From: Pseudomonas tumuqii
GTDB lineage: Bacteria > Pseudomonadota > Gammaproteobacteria > Pseudomonadales > Pseudomonadaceae
Direction of reading: 5' to 3'
DNA: 64,000 nucleotides
Assembly: GCF_013184545.1 (NCBI RefSeq)
Contig: NZ_JAAOJA010000014.1
Coordinates: 23,154 to 87,153 of the forward strand
A program made the translations under genes and the position numbers. Under the pieces are notes generated by a model, which did not search any database, was not told where the DNA came from, and worked only from the letters and a program-made list of their open reading frames with translations. Positions 52,441 through 61,208 of this stretch are shown here, in pieces. Within the stretch, counting starts at the first letter, position 1. Each line of letters begins with the position of its first letter.

Positions 52441-52805
52441 ATGACGACTGCAAAGCGGGTCGCAGCGCTCGACCCTATTCCTTCCGTTCGCCCCTGTTTC
52501 ACACTGTCCCGCTGCGTCCTGGTCCTTCTGGGGAGATGGTGCTGGCGGCCAGCGCACCGGTGCAGGCCGAGCTGCTCGCGGGTTCCAAGGCCAGCCTGGA
52601 GCTGCGCAACTTCTACTTCAACCGCGACTTGCGCCACGCCGGCGCCGGATAGAGCAAGGCCGAGGAGTGGGAACGCAACACCGACCTGGGCTACGTTATC
52701 CAGAGCGGCTCGCTGAAGTGGAGCAACGCCACGAGCCGCAACAACTTCGGCAGCGATATCGACGAGCACCGGCCGATCCTCAGCTACAGCCTGCCGCTCT
52801 GGTAA
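52441..52805 (+). pseudogene. OprD-family porin with large internal deletion
   Basis: The N-terminus begins at ATG 52441 (signal-like FTLSRCVLVLLG), shifts frame near 52,535 to EMVLAASAPVQAELLAGSKA and SLELRNFYFNRDLRHAG, and meets a TAG at 52650. It then continues in the same frame with EEWERNTDLGYVIQSGSLKW, SNATSRNNFGSDIDEHRP and ILSYSLPLW, the known C-terminus of OprD porins. About 300 central residues are missing. OprD proteins take up amino acids or aromatic acids, so loss here suggests a disused uptake route. Confidence 0.85.
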
Positions 52806-52985
52806 GGGCAAAGGGCTAAGCAAGGCCGAGCCGGCGAAACTCGACTTGCTGGCGTTGCGTGGGCCCTGACAGGGCCAGCGGGATGCCGGCGTCGTTCGGC
52901 GACCTTTTCCATATATTTCGCGCCCGCCACAGGCATGCGACTTGCTGCTTTACTGAAGTACGCTGAAACCTGCGAGGGGCCTCGG

Positions 52986-53903
52986 ATGAACAGGAACGAC
53001 CTGCGTCGCGTCGACATGAACCTGCTGGTGATTTTCGAAACCCTGATGTTCGAGAAGAACCTGACCCGTGCCGCGGAGAAGCTGTTTCTCGGCCAGCCTG
53101 CGGTCAGCGCTGCCCTGGCCCGCCTGCGCGATCTGTTCGATGATCCCCTGCTGGTGCGCAACGGCCGCGTTTTCGAGCCCACGGCGCGCGCCCTGGCGAT
53201 CCTCAAGGAGTTGCAGCCGGCCATGGATACCATTTCCTGCGCCGTCAGCCGAGCCCGGGAGTTCAACCCCGCGACCAATCGCGATACCTTCCGTATCGGC
53301 CTGTCGGACGATGCCGAGTTTGGCCTGTTCCCGGCCCTGCTCAAGCAGATGCGCGAAGAGGCGCCCGAGGTGGTGATCGTGGTGCGCCGGGTCAACTTCC
53401 TGCTGATGTCGGCGATGCTGGGCTCGGGGGAGATCTCCGTCGGTGTCAGCTACACCACCGAGTTGCCGGCCAATGCCAAGCGCAGGAAGCTACGCGACCT
53501 GCGCGTCAATGTCCTGCGCGGGGATGATCGCCCCGGTGCGCTGACCCTGGATGAATACTGCGCGCGCCCCCATGCGCTGGTGTCGTTCTCCGGCGATCTG
53601 AGCGGCAATATCGACAACGACCTGGCCCGGTTGGGCCGCTCACGCCGGGTCGTGCTGGCGGTGCCGCAGTTCAGTGGGCTGCGCTCCATCCTGGCGGGTA
53701 CCGAACTGCTCGCCTCGGTGCCCGACTATGCCGCGGCGGCACTGATCGAAGGCACCGGGCTGCGTGCCGACGACCCGCCATTCCCCATCGTCACCTCCGA
53801 CCTGTCCATGGTCTGGAGCGGGGTGACCGACAATGACCCCGCCGAGCGCTGGCTCAGGAGCAAGATCGTCGAGCACATGTCCGCGCCGACGCCCGGCGGC
53901 TAA
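52986..53903 (+). CDS. LysR-family regulator (NodD-like branch)
   Basis: 305 residues from ATG 52986. RVDMNLLVIFETLMFEKNLT and RAAEKLFLGQPAVSAALARL (HTH), then DDPLLVRNGRVFEPTARALA, the signature of the NodD/NahR/LinR-like branch with a two-residue shorter HTH spacing. The stop TAA overlaps the stop of the convergent dinB-like gene within a 15-base motif also found at 45188. Target unknown. Confidence 0.93.
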   Translation: MNRNDLRRVDMNLLVIFETLMFEKNLTRAAEKLFLGQPAVSAALARLRDLFDDPLLVRNGRVFEPTARALAILKELQPAMDTISCAVSRAREFNPATNRDTFRIGLSDDAEFGLFPALLKQMREEAPEVVIVVRRVNFLLMSAMLGSGEISVGVSYTTELPANAKRRKLRDLRVNVLRGDDRPGALTLDEYCARPHALVSFSGDLSGNIDNDLARLGRSRRVVLAVPQFSGLRSILAGTELLASVPDYAAAALIEGTGLRADDPPFPIVTSDLSMVWSGVTDNDPAERWLRSKIVEHMSAPTPGG

Positions 53904-54421
53904 CAGGCCGTGGCAGAGTCGTCACGGACCTCCGTGAGATACACGGAAAGGTCGGTCATGGGCGGCTTGGCGGGAATCTCGAAGTACATCTGCACCACCC
54001 AGCCGCGGTGATAGTTCGCGTGGTTGACCACATGCAACAACATGGCGCCGGCCGTCATGGCGCTACGCGCGCCGGAGACGAAGGTGAAGGTGATGAGTTC
54101 GTTCAGTGATTCATCGGTTTGCTGCGTGCTCCACGCGATGAACCAGTCGTTGATTTCCTCCTGTGCGCGACGCAGGTCGGCGAACTCCGGGTAGGGCACT
54201 TCCATTCGCGTCTTGAAGCCGTGCTCCCGGCGCTGCAGATGGGCCTGCCAGATACGGTCGACCACATGCACGTGGTTGAGGGTGGCAATCATGCTCTTGA
54301 GCGGACCGGCGCGCTCCTTGCCGAGTTCTTCGGCGGGCAGGGTGGCGAGGCTGTCAAAGAAGACCTTATCGGCCCAGCGCCTGTACTGGCTGAGCATGCT
54401 GGCCGTGGCGACGTTGATCAT
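53900..54421 (-). CDS. DinB-family (putative metal-dependent) protein
   Basis: 173 residues from ATG 54421, set by GGGAGG 7 nt upstream. A four-helix DinB fold with the metal-site histidines in IATLNHVHVVDRIWQAHLQ and LLHVVNHANYHRGWVVQMY; the N-terminus NVATASMLSQYRRWADKVFF is typical. Family members are metal-binding thiol transferases or hydrolases of stress response; the substrate is unknown. Confidence 0.9.
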   Translation of the reverse strand: MINVATASMLSQYRRWADKVFFDSLATLPAEELGKERAGPLKSMIATLNHVHVVDRIWQAHLQRREHGFKTRMEVPYPEFADLRRAQEEINDWFIAWSTQQTDESLNELITFTFVSGARSAMTAGAMLLHVVNHANYHRGWVVQMYFEIPAKPPMTDLSVYLTEVRDDSATAC

Positions 54422-54679
54422 CGGGTGTCCTCCCAGAGGCGGAGTGGTAGGTGTCCTTCGGTTGGTTTCTCCAGGTAGGCTTTGCATGTGAATACTGGGT
54501 ATAGACCATACGCCTGGCAAGGTCGACGGATTCTCGCCCGCAAACGAAAACGCCCGGCGCGGATCGCTCCGCCATGGGGCACGAGATAAAGATCGATGGC
54601 GACTGTAGGTGCGCGGGGATGGAACGAGAGGCTTACTTGGTTGGACGCTCAGTCCCTGGCACCCACCCTAAGGGCACCA
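54422..54679. other. gap between dinB-like gene and IS4 fragment
   Basis: No gene seen. Holds the dinB-like promoter region and then unassigned sequence up to the transposase remnant. Confidence 0.4.
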
Positions 54680-55056
54680 GCGCGATCACGGTCCTAATAG
54701 CGCTCGCATCCCAAATTGGCCGCCGGTTATGCGGAACAGCCAGTGTACGGGATCGGCGCCAAGCCGTTTGCGGGCCGCGGTGACGCCACTTCTGGCCAGC
54801 AGGTCGCTAGAGGCCAGCCCCTGAGATGTTCAGACGCCGCGCCACCTTCATGCACAGGCTCGTCACGGAACAACGCCATACCGAGCACCAACCAAAGCAC
54901 CTGATCACTGGGCAGACGCCGTCGACGTATGGATGCTTGCGTGGAAAGACACAGCGCGGATTCCACCCGCCCGACAGGGATGTTCTGAGTAAAGGTACAC
55001 AGATCGGAAAAGTTGAGCAGGTCGCCCAGATCGAGCAGATGCTGTTGGAAAGTCAT
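54680..55056 (-). pseudogene. IS4-family transposase, N-terminal fragment
   Basis: From ATG 55056: MTFQQHLLDLGDLLNFSDL, then IPVGRVESALCLSTQASIRR and RLPSDQVLWLVLGMALFRDE, the IS4 transposase N-terminal domain. It then breaks: after a shift VARRLNISGAGL, and after another ASSDLLARSGVTAARKRLG, then GADPVHWLFRITGGQFGMRA. The DDE catalytic domain is absent. Two frameshifts and truncation make it inactive. Confidence 0.8.
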
Positions 55057-55060
55057 AAAA

Positions 55061-55090
55061 AATCCGATGCCAGAGTCCTGGCATCGGATT
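55061..55090 (-). terminator. perfect hairpin directly before the IS4 transposase start
   Basis: AATCCGATGCCAG and CTGGCATCGGATT pair perfectly over 13 bp with a 4-nt loop. On the minus strand it is followed by a T run and then the transposase ATG at 55056. It acts as a terminator for the upstream repeat-protein gene, or protects the transposase from readthrough. Confidence 0.75.
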
Positions 55091-55166
55091 GTCGGGAAAC
55101 GGCCCGCTGAGACTCAAATGCTTAAGTGAACAGCATTACGACTATCATCTGGGTTACAGGAGCTGC

Positions 55167-55478
55167 TTACGCGACACGGTTGCGTTCGCGCAGACGGTCG
55201 GAGCCGCCTTCGGCGATCTGGCGGATGCCCGGAGTGCGCTCGGAACCGCCTTCGGCGATCTGGCGCATGCCCGGGGTACGCTCGGAACCGCCTTCGGCGA
55301 TCTGGCGCATGCCGGGAGTGCGGGAGGAGCCGTCCTCGGCGACGGTGGGCAGCGGTTGGCTGCTCTGGCTGCCGTGAGCCTCTCCGATGATTGGCTGTTC
55401 CTTGCCATAGGCGGCATGTAAATTGGCGCTTGCAGCGATCAGGGTGGCGCTGAGGATCAGGAAGCTGAACTTTTTCAT
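55167..55478 (-). CDS. small secreted tandem-repeat protein ('phage infection protein'-like)
   Basis: 103 residues from ATG 55478. Signal peptide MKKFSFLILSATLIAASANL, cleaved near HAA, then YGKEQPIIGEAHGSQSSQPL. Three 14-residue repeats follow, RTPGMRQIAEGGSE twice and RTPGIRQIAEGGSD, ending LRERNRVA. Small Pseudomonas proteins with AEGGSDR and ERNRVA endings are often labelled phage infection proteins in databases (from memory); their role is not established. It probably resides in the periplasm or is exported. Confidence 0.8.
   Translation of the reverse strand: MKKFSFLILSATLIAASANLHAAYGKEQPIIGEAHGSQSSQPLPTVAEDGSSRTPGMRQIAEGGSERTPGMRQIAEGGSERTPGIRQIAEGGSDRLRERNRVA
55190..55322. repeat. 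42-bp tandem repeat, three copies
   Basis: Three near-identical 42-bp units encode the 14-residue repeats of the secreted protein. Differences are few (Met/Ile change in the last unit), so the expansion looks recent. Confidence 0.9.
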
Positions 55479-55746
55479 GGTGGTGACTCCGGTTATCAAA
55501 ATGTTGGTATCCGGGGCGGTCAGGGCATTGTGTGACAGGCGTCGCTCTGAGTACCCGTTGCAGCGGGGCGGTCCCGTTCTCTGCATGGGTTCAGATTAAT
55601 TTTGGATATGAATTGGCGTTATCTGATAAATGCCGACTTTTTGCCTGATTCTCTCGGCGTTGCAGTCAACTCATGGAGCGTTGGCCATGATCGTTCTTCC
55701 AGGTTCGGCTCGCGGCGACCGGCCGCTGGACGCTGGCGAGAGCGGC

Positions 55747-56922
55747 TCAGCGAACCTTTCTGCCTGCGAAGATCGCCAGCAACGCGACCAGCGCGAACGA
55801 GCCCCCGGCCAGCCCAAGCCCCTGCCAGCCGTAATGCCCGGCCGCGGCGGAACCGAGCATCGATCCCAGCGCACCGCCACAGAAGTAGGCCACCATGAAC
55901 ACCGTATTCAGACGGCTTACCGCCTCCGGTGCCAAAGCGAGGGCGCGGGTCTGGCTGGCCAGTTGATTGGCCCGGTTGCCCAGGTCGATGCTGCTGGCGA
56001 CCAGCAGAATGAGCCACCACCAGCCGAGCTCTCCGGCAAAGTAGAGCCCGGCGTAAGTGATCAGCAAGACGAGCGCCCCGGTGTAGCTCAGGCGCATTCC
56101 GTGGCGTGCGGTCAGCCTGCCCAGGTAGGCGGAGCAGAGGATACCGAACACCGCCGACAGGCCGAACAGCCCGGCCTGGGCGCTGCTGTAGCCGTAGGTC
56201 GGCTGGGCGAGAAGCGAGGCCATGGCGCCCCAGAACACGTTCAGCGCGCCGAAGGTCAGGGCGCCGATCAGCGCGGACCAGCGCAGCGTCGAGTACTGCC
56301 GCAGCAGGTCCCACAACGAGCGCATCAGCGCCAGGTAGCGTTGCTGGCTGGATGGCACGCTGGTCGGCATTCGAGCGAAGATCGCCAGCGCCAGCAGCAG
56401 GTTCAGCCCGGCGGCGAGCAGATACATGCCGCGCCAGCCCAGCCAGGTGCTGACCACGCCACTTAGTGCACGGGCCAGCAAGCCACCGGCCGACAGGCCG
56501 CTGACCATCATGCCCAGCACTTGGCCACGCTGCGCCGGGGCGGCCAGCACGGTAGCGGCCGGAATGATGATCTGTGCGCTGATGGCCGACAGCCCCAGCG
56601 CCGCACTGGCCACCAGCAGCAGAACGAAACTGGGTGCCAGTGCGGAGGCGACCAGGCTCAGCGCATTGAAAGCGAGCATCACCAAGATCAGAGTCTTGCG
56701 CTGCAGGCGGTCGCCGAGTGGTACGAACAGCAGCAGGCCGAACGCATAGCCGATCTGGGTGAGCATGGCGATCTGCCCGACATGCACGGCGGAAATGCCG
56801 AAGCTCTGCCCGATCAGCGGCAGCATCGCCTGGTTGTAGTAGACGGTTGCGACCGACAGGCCGCAGCAGATGGCCAGGGTGAAGATGGTGGTCGGGGACA
56901 GGCCGGCCTTGGCTGCCTGCAT
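55747..56922 (-). CDS. MFS efflux-type transporter
   Basis: 391 residues, twelve predicted membrane helices. FTLAICCGLSVATVYYNQAM opens the first helix; the loop 2-3 motif is GYAFGLLLFVPLGDRLQRKT, which fits the DHA1 drug/sugar efflux branch (G-x-LxDRxGR-like). The second half begins near YLALMRSLWDLLRQYSTLRW. Substrate unknown. The gene stands alone, divergent from the ABC exporter gene about 400 nt away. Confidence 0.9.
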   Translation of the reverse strand: MQAAKAGLSPTTIFTLAICCGLSVATVYYNQAMLPLIGQSFGISAVHVGQIAMLTQIGYAFGLLLFVPLGDRLQRKTLILVMLAFNALSLVASALAPSFVLLLVASAALGLSAISAQIIIPAATVLAAPAQRGQVLGMMVSGLSAGGLLARALSGVVSTWLGWRGMYLLAAGLNLLLALAIFARMPTSVPSSQQRYLALMRSLWDLLRQYSTLRWSALIGALTFGALNVFWGAMASLLAQPTYGYSSAQAGLFGLSAVFGILCSAYLGRLTARHGMRLSYTGALVLLITYAGLYFAGELGWWWLILLVASSIDLGNRANQLASQTRALALAPEAVSRLNTVFMVAYFCGGALGSMLGSAAAGHYGWQGLGLAGGSFALVALLAIFAGRKVR

Positions 56923-57322
56923 GGGCGGCTCCGTATTACCGAGGGCTTGCGTTGGCTCACGCTAGGCGGTGCAGCGCTCGGTCCTCAAGCGACAAGAACT
57001 CAGCCTCGCTTGAGCTCGGCTCAAGCGACTGGCCGCGCGCGTAGAGCCAGCCGCAAAACCAGCGTGGTGAGCTATTAGCCGTCGGTAGCAGCTCGACGTA
57101 CAGGGGCAATATCCAGCAGGGAAATGGCGTGCAGATGGCCAGGCGTCTTGAAGCGTAAGTGATCAATCGAAGCATTCGTAAGCGGCACTTCAAAGCCTCT
57201 ACAGCGCCGCCCGTATTGCCTGATCGAGCGTCGGCATCGACCATGCGCCAACCCCGGGCGACAGCCCACGGGCCGAAAAGAGGAGCCACCCCAGTCTAAA
57301 TTCGCCCAAGAGGTAACCCGTG

Positions 57323-59026
57323 ATGGATGTGCATGTCAGACCCATAGCCTATCGCCAAGTGCTCGGTTTCGTGGCCAGCCTGTGGCTACGCCGTCGCGGT
57401 TACTTCTTTCTCGGCCTCAGTCTGACGCTGGCGGCCACCGGCTTCGACCTGCTGCTGCCCTGGGCCTCGGCGCAACTGATCGAAAGCGTCGCCGATAGCG
57501 CCGACAGGGCGACCGTGTGGCAGAGCTGGACGCTGTTGCTGGTAGCTTTCGCCGGCTTCGCCGTCAGCCGCAACCTGGCCCACCGCCTGTGGATTCCTCT
57601 GGCTGCTCGCAACATGCAGGCGGTACTGCTGCAGGGCTTCGAGCACGTGCTGTCGGCACCGGCCGACTGGCATGCAACCCAAGCCACGGGCGATACCGTG
57701 CGGCGCCTGCGCCGGGCGATGGAGGGCTACGATGCGGTCACCGACGCCGTCACCATTCACTTGGGGCCGGCGCTGGTGGTGCTGCTCGGGCTGATCCTGA
57801 TGATCGGCTGGCGCGAGCCGCTGGCCGGGGTGCTTGCACTGCTGGTGGCGATGGTCTTTGTCGCCAGCAACCTGCTGGTGGGCATGCACTGGATTCGCCC
57901 GGCGAGCCTGCAGGCTAATGCCACCGACAGCCAGCTCAGCGGCCTGGTGGCCGATGTATTGTCTGCCAGCGTGACGATCAAGGGCTTCTCCGCCGAGGGG
58001 CGCGAGCGCAACTACATGGCCGAAGTCGCCGGCGTCTGGGGCGCGTCCTCGGCCATGGCCTGGCGCCGCTTCGTCGACCTCGGCCTGGTGCAGAATCTGC
58101 TGCTGTTGCTGCTGCTCACCGGGTTGAGCGGCGTGGCGCTGTACACCTGGACGCGCGGAGAGACGGGCGCCGGCGACGTGGCCTTCGCGGTGACCTCCTT
58201 CCTGTTGATGGCCGGCTACCTGCGCGGTTTCGGGGAAAACCTGCGGGTGGCGCAGAAGGGCCTGGAGGATGCAGCCGATGCCCTGATGCTGACCGCACTG
58301 CCCAGCGAGGAGACCGCTGGCCGGGTGCCGCATGCCGCACCCTGGCGCGGCGAGGTGGTGTTCGAGGGGGTGACCTTCGCCTACCCAGCGACGGAGTCGC
58401 GCGTGCTCGACGGTCTCGATCTCTATGTTCGCCCTGGGGAAACGCTGGCCATCGCCGGCGCCAGTGGCTCTGGCAAATCCACCGTCGCCCGCCTGTTGCA
58501 GCGCTTCTACAGCCCGCGTCACGGACGCATCCTGTTGGACGGCCACGACATCGCCACGTTGCCCCTGGCAGCCTTGCGCCAGCACGTGGCGGTGGTGTCT
58601 CAGGAGCCGATGCTGCTGAACCGCTCGATCCGCGACAACATCGGCTATTCGCGGCCGACGGCCAGTCTGGAGGAGGTGATAGCCGCGGCCAAGGCCGCCT
58701 GCGCACATGACTTCATCATGCAACTGCCCCAGGGCTACGACACCCAGGTCGGTGCCTACGGCGCTCGCCTGTCCGGCGGCCAACGTCAGCGCCTGGCACT
58801 GGCGCGCGCGTTGCTGGTGGATGCACCGCTATTGCTGCTGGACGAGGCAACCTCGGCGCTCGATCCGCAGACCGAGGCCCGGGTGCTGGCCAGCATCACC
58901 GCGCTGCGCCCGCAGCAGACGCGCATCGTCATCGCCCACCGACCGGCGGCGATACTGGCGGCGGACCGGGTGCTGTGGATGGAGGCGGGGAAGGCCAGCG
59001 AAACTAGCGCGAGCCGTGCGCTCTGA
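57323..59026 (+). CDS. ABC exporter, fused permease-ATPase half transporter
   Basis: 567 residues from ATG 57323 (AGAGGT upstream); a GTG one codon earlier is possible. The membrane domain spans 1-310 with six helices. The ATPase has Walker A AIAGASGSGKSTVARLL, signature RLSGGQRQRLALARALL, Walker B PLLLLDEATSALD and the H-loop RIVIAHRPAAI. It works as a homodimer. The substrate (lipid, peptide or drug) cannot be told. A palindromic repeat follows its stop. Confidence 0.92.
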   Translation: MDVHVRPIAYRQVLGFVASLWLRRRGYFFLGLSLTLAATGFDLLLPWASAQLIESVADSADRATVWQSWTLLLVAFAGFAVSRNLAHRLWIPLAARNMQAVLLQGFEHVLSAPADWHATQATGDTVRRLRRAMEGYDAVTDAVTIHLGPALVVLLGLILMIGWREPLAGVLALLVAMVFVASNLLVGMHWIRPASLQANATDSQLSGLVADVLSASVTIKGFSAEGRERNYMAEVAGVWGASSAMAWRRFVDLGLVQNLLLLLLLTGLSGVALYTWTRGETGAGDVAFAVTSFLLMAGYLRGFGENLRVAQKGLEDAADALMLTALPSEETAGRVPHAAPWRGEVVFEGVTFAYPATESRVLDGLDLYVRPGETLAIAGASGSGKSTVARLLQRFYSPRHGRILLDGHDIATLPLAALRQHVAVVSQEPMLLNRSIRDNIGYSRPTASLEEVIAAAKAACAHDFIMQLPQGYDTQVGAYGARLSGGQRQRLALARALLVDAPLLLLDEATSALDPQTEARVLASITALRPQQTRIVIAHRPAAILAADRVLWMEAGKASETSASRAL

Positions 59027-59030
59027 GTAC

Positions 59031-59065
59031 ACCCTCTCCCTCTGGGAGAGGGATGGGGTGAGGGT
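59031..59065. repeat. palindromic intergenic repeat
   Basis: CCCTCTCCC and GGGAGAGGG with a 3-nt loop, flanked by ACCCTC-type and GAGGGT arms: a widespread bacterial REP-like element between two convergent genes. Confidence 0.75.
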
Positions 59066-59090
59066 ATGCCTGACAACTCTTTCTGGATGG

Positions 59091-60023
59091 CTACATAATC
59101 AGCGGCGCTTCTATTTGTTGTGGCACGGCACCCCGCTCGTTACGCAGAAAGTCGATCAGGGCTCGCAGCTTGGCCGGGACTCGGCGCCGGTTCGGGTAGT
59201 ACAGATGCAGTGCAGGCAGGTCCGGACTCCACTCCGGCAGCAGGCGGACCAGCCGGCCGTGTTCGAGCAGGGACTCGATGTAGCCGTTGATCATGTACGC
59301 GATGCCGAGGCCCTCGAGTACCGTACGCACGAGGATCTCGGAGTCGTTGAGGATCAGGCGGCCCTTGACCAGCAGGTCGAATTTCTCCTCGTCGCGGGCG
59401 AAGGCCCAGCGCTCAATCTGACCGCTGGTGGTATGGCGGAAACCGATGCAGTCATGTTCGAGCAGGTCGCGCGGATGTTCAGGCGTACCGCGCCGCGCCA
59501 GATAGTCGGGGGAGGCGATGATCTGCGCCTGCAGTGGCGGCCCGACCGGCAGCGCGACCATATCCTTTTCGACCAGATTGCCGAAGCGTATACCGGCGTC
59601 GAACCCCTGAGCGACGATGTCCGCCAGCAGGTTTTCCACGCGCAGCTCCAGGTTGATTTCCGGATAGGCCTCCATGAAGCGGCGCAGCACCGGCTGCAGC
59701 ACGATCAGGTAAGCGGCGCGCGGGACATTGACGCGCAGTAGCCCGGCCGGGTGATCGGCTTCACGACCTAGCTCCCGTGAGGCAGAGGTCAGTTGCTCCA
59801 ACGCCGGTTGCACCCGCTCCAAGTAACGCTCTCCGATCTCGGTCAGGCTGACGCTGCGGGTAGTGCGGTTGAACAGCACCAGGCCGAGGCGCTGCTCAAG
59901 GTTGCGAATGTTCTGGCTCACCGCCGAGGGCGAGACGCCCAGCTTCACCGCTGCAGCGGAAAAGCCCTTCTCCTCGGCGACGGCGATAAAGGTTAGCAAT
60001 CCGTCCAGGTGGTCTTGGCGCAT
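59091..60023 (-). CDS. LysR-family transcriptional regulator
   Basis: 310 residues from ATG 60023 (GGAG 6 nt upstream; a Met five codons earlier contains that GGAG). HTH in GFSAAAVKLGVSPSAVSQNI, linker RLGLVLFNRTTRSVSLTEIG, effector-domain block AQIIASPDYLARRGTPEHPR. Close in type to the LysR at 40907. Adjacent to a second LysR on the same strand and an SDR gene. Confidence 0.93.
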   Translation of the reverse strand: MRQDHLDGLLTFIAVAEEKGFSAAAVKLGVSPSAVSQNIRNLEQRLGLVLFNRTTRSVSLTEIGERYLERVQPALEQLTSASRELGREADHPAGLLRVNVPRAAYLIVLQPVLRRFMEAYPEINLELRVENLLADIVAQGFDAGIRFGNLVEKDMVALPVGPPLQAQIIASPDYLARRGTPEHPRDLLEHDCIGFRHTTSGQIERWAFARDEEKFDLLVKGRLILNDSEILVRTVLEGLGIAYMINGYIESLLEHGRLVRLLPEWSPDLPALHLYYPNRRRVPAKLRALIDFLRNERGAVPQQIEAPLIM

Positions 60024-60179
60024 GTGGTGCTCCGGCATTGATGGGGGGCCGAATGTACGTCATTGCCACCGCGCCGATTATGCAGATGAACTTCAAGGGG
60101 CATGCAGCGGGCCTAGCTGGAATTACACCTACCATACTAGTAAACGCGCAGGTGGAAGGATTCACCAGCCTGACGCCGC

Positions 60180-61079
60180 TCAGTTCTGTTGCAGAGCGCT
60201 TCGGGTGAACTCGATGAAGGCCTTGAGCGCAGCGGGGACGTGGCGGCGGCTCGGGTAGTAGAGGTGCAGCCCCGGGTAATAGGGGCACCAGTCCTCCAGC
60301 ACCTGAACCAGGCTGCCGGCGGCCAGATGCTCGCTGACCATGTCCTCGAATACGTAGGCCAGACCCACCCCCTGCAGCGCAGGCCCGACCATCAGGTCGA
60401 CGTCGCCGAGGATCAGAGGCCCTTCCACATCGATTTCCAACTCGATGCCACCACGGGCGAACTCCCAGCGGTAGTAGGCGCCGCTGGGGAAACGATGGCG
60501 GATGCAGGGCAGGCCGTGCAGATCCTGCGGTTTCTGCGGCGCCGCATGGCGTTGGAAATACTCCGGCGAGCCCACCACCACTGAGCGCATGTAGGGGCCG
60601 ATGGCCAGGGACACCATATCCGCCTCCAAGCGTTCGCCGAAGCGCACGCCTGCGTCGAAGCCGGCAGAGACGACGTCTACCAGGGCGTCGTCGGTGACGA
60701 TATCCAGGCGCACGTCCGGGTAGGCCTCGAGAAATCGACTAGCCAATGGCAGCAGGACCAATTGCGCGGCAGGGCGGCCGGCGGTGATGCGCAGGTTGCC
60801 CGAGGGTTTATCGCGGAAGGTGTTGAGGTCCTCTAGGGCATCGTCGATATCGCGAAACGCCGGCTTGACCCGGGTATAGAGGCGCTTGCCAGCCTCGGTC
60901 AACGCCACGCTACGGGTGGTGCGGTTGAACAGACGGACTCCTAGGCGAGTTTCCAGCGCACGTAGTGCATGACTCAGCGCCGATGGGGAGAGCCCGAGTT
61001 CCACCGCCGCCCGGCTGAAGCTGAGGTGATGGGCGATGCACAGGAAGATCGAAAGGTCGGCAGCGGAGACGGGTTTCAT
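60180..61079 (-). CDS. LysR-family transcriptional regulator
   Basis: 299 residues. HTH: LSFSRAAVELGLSPSALSHA; LGVRLFNRTTRSVALTEAGK; effector region SVVVGSPEYFQRHAAPQKPQ. Divergent from the SDR gene at 61209 with an inverted repeat right before its own start codon, the normal layout for a LysR controlling itself and its neighbour. Confidence 0.94.
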   Translation of the reverse strand: MKPVSAADLSIFLCIAHHLSFSRAAVELGLSPSALSHALRALETRLGVRLFNRTTRSVALTEAGKRLYTRVKPAFRDIDDALEDLNTFRDKPSGNLRITAGRPAAQLVLLPLASRFLEAYPDVRLDIVTDDALVDVVSAGFDAGVRFGERLEADMVSLAIGPYMRSVVVGSPEYFQRHAAPQKPQDLHGLPCIRHRFPSGAYYRWEFARGGIELEIDVEGPLILGDVDLMVGPALQGVGLAYVFEDMVSEHLAAGSLVQVLEDWCPYYPGLHLYYPSRRHVPAALKAFIEFTRSALQQN

Positions 61080-61080
61080 A

Positions 61081-61127
61081 TGTGAAATAATCTCACAAAG
61101 TCATGCGAATTTATTGGGATTATCACA
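61081..61127. promoter_or_regulatory. LysR-type operator between lysR and SDR gene
   Basis: TGTGAAATAATCTCACA at 61081-61097 (TGTGA-N7-TCACA, a T-N11-A box) and a related site TGGGATTATCACA at 61115-61127. The first abuts the LysR start codon and both lie within 130 nt of the SDR start. Confidence 0.6.
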
Positions 61128-61208
61128 TCAGTAGTTGGGTTTTAGAGTGACGTCAACTCATCGAGAAGGCCCGGCAATGGTGCAGGGTCACTGACAGGAG
61201 GAGTTGAT

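Noticed and set aside
55190..55322. Possible CRISPR-like array of 42-bp repeats
   Set aside because: Units are contiguous, without spacers, and translate as protein repeats.
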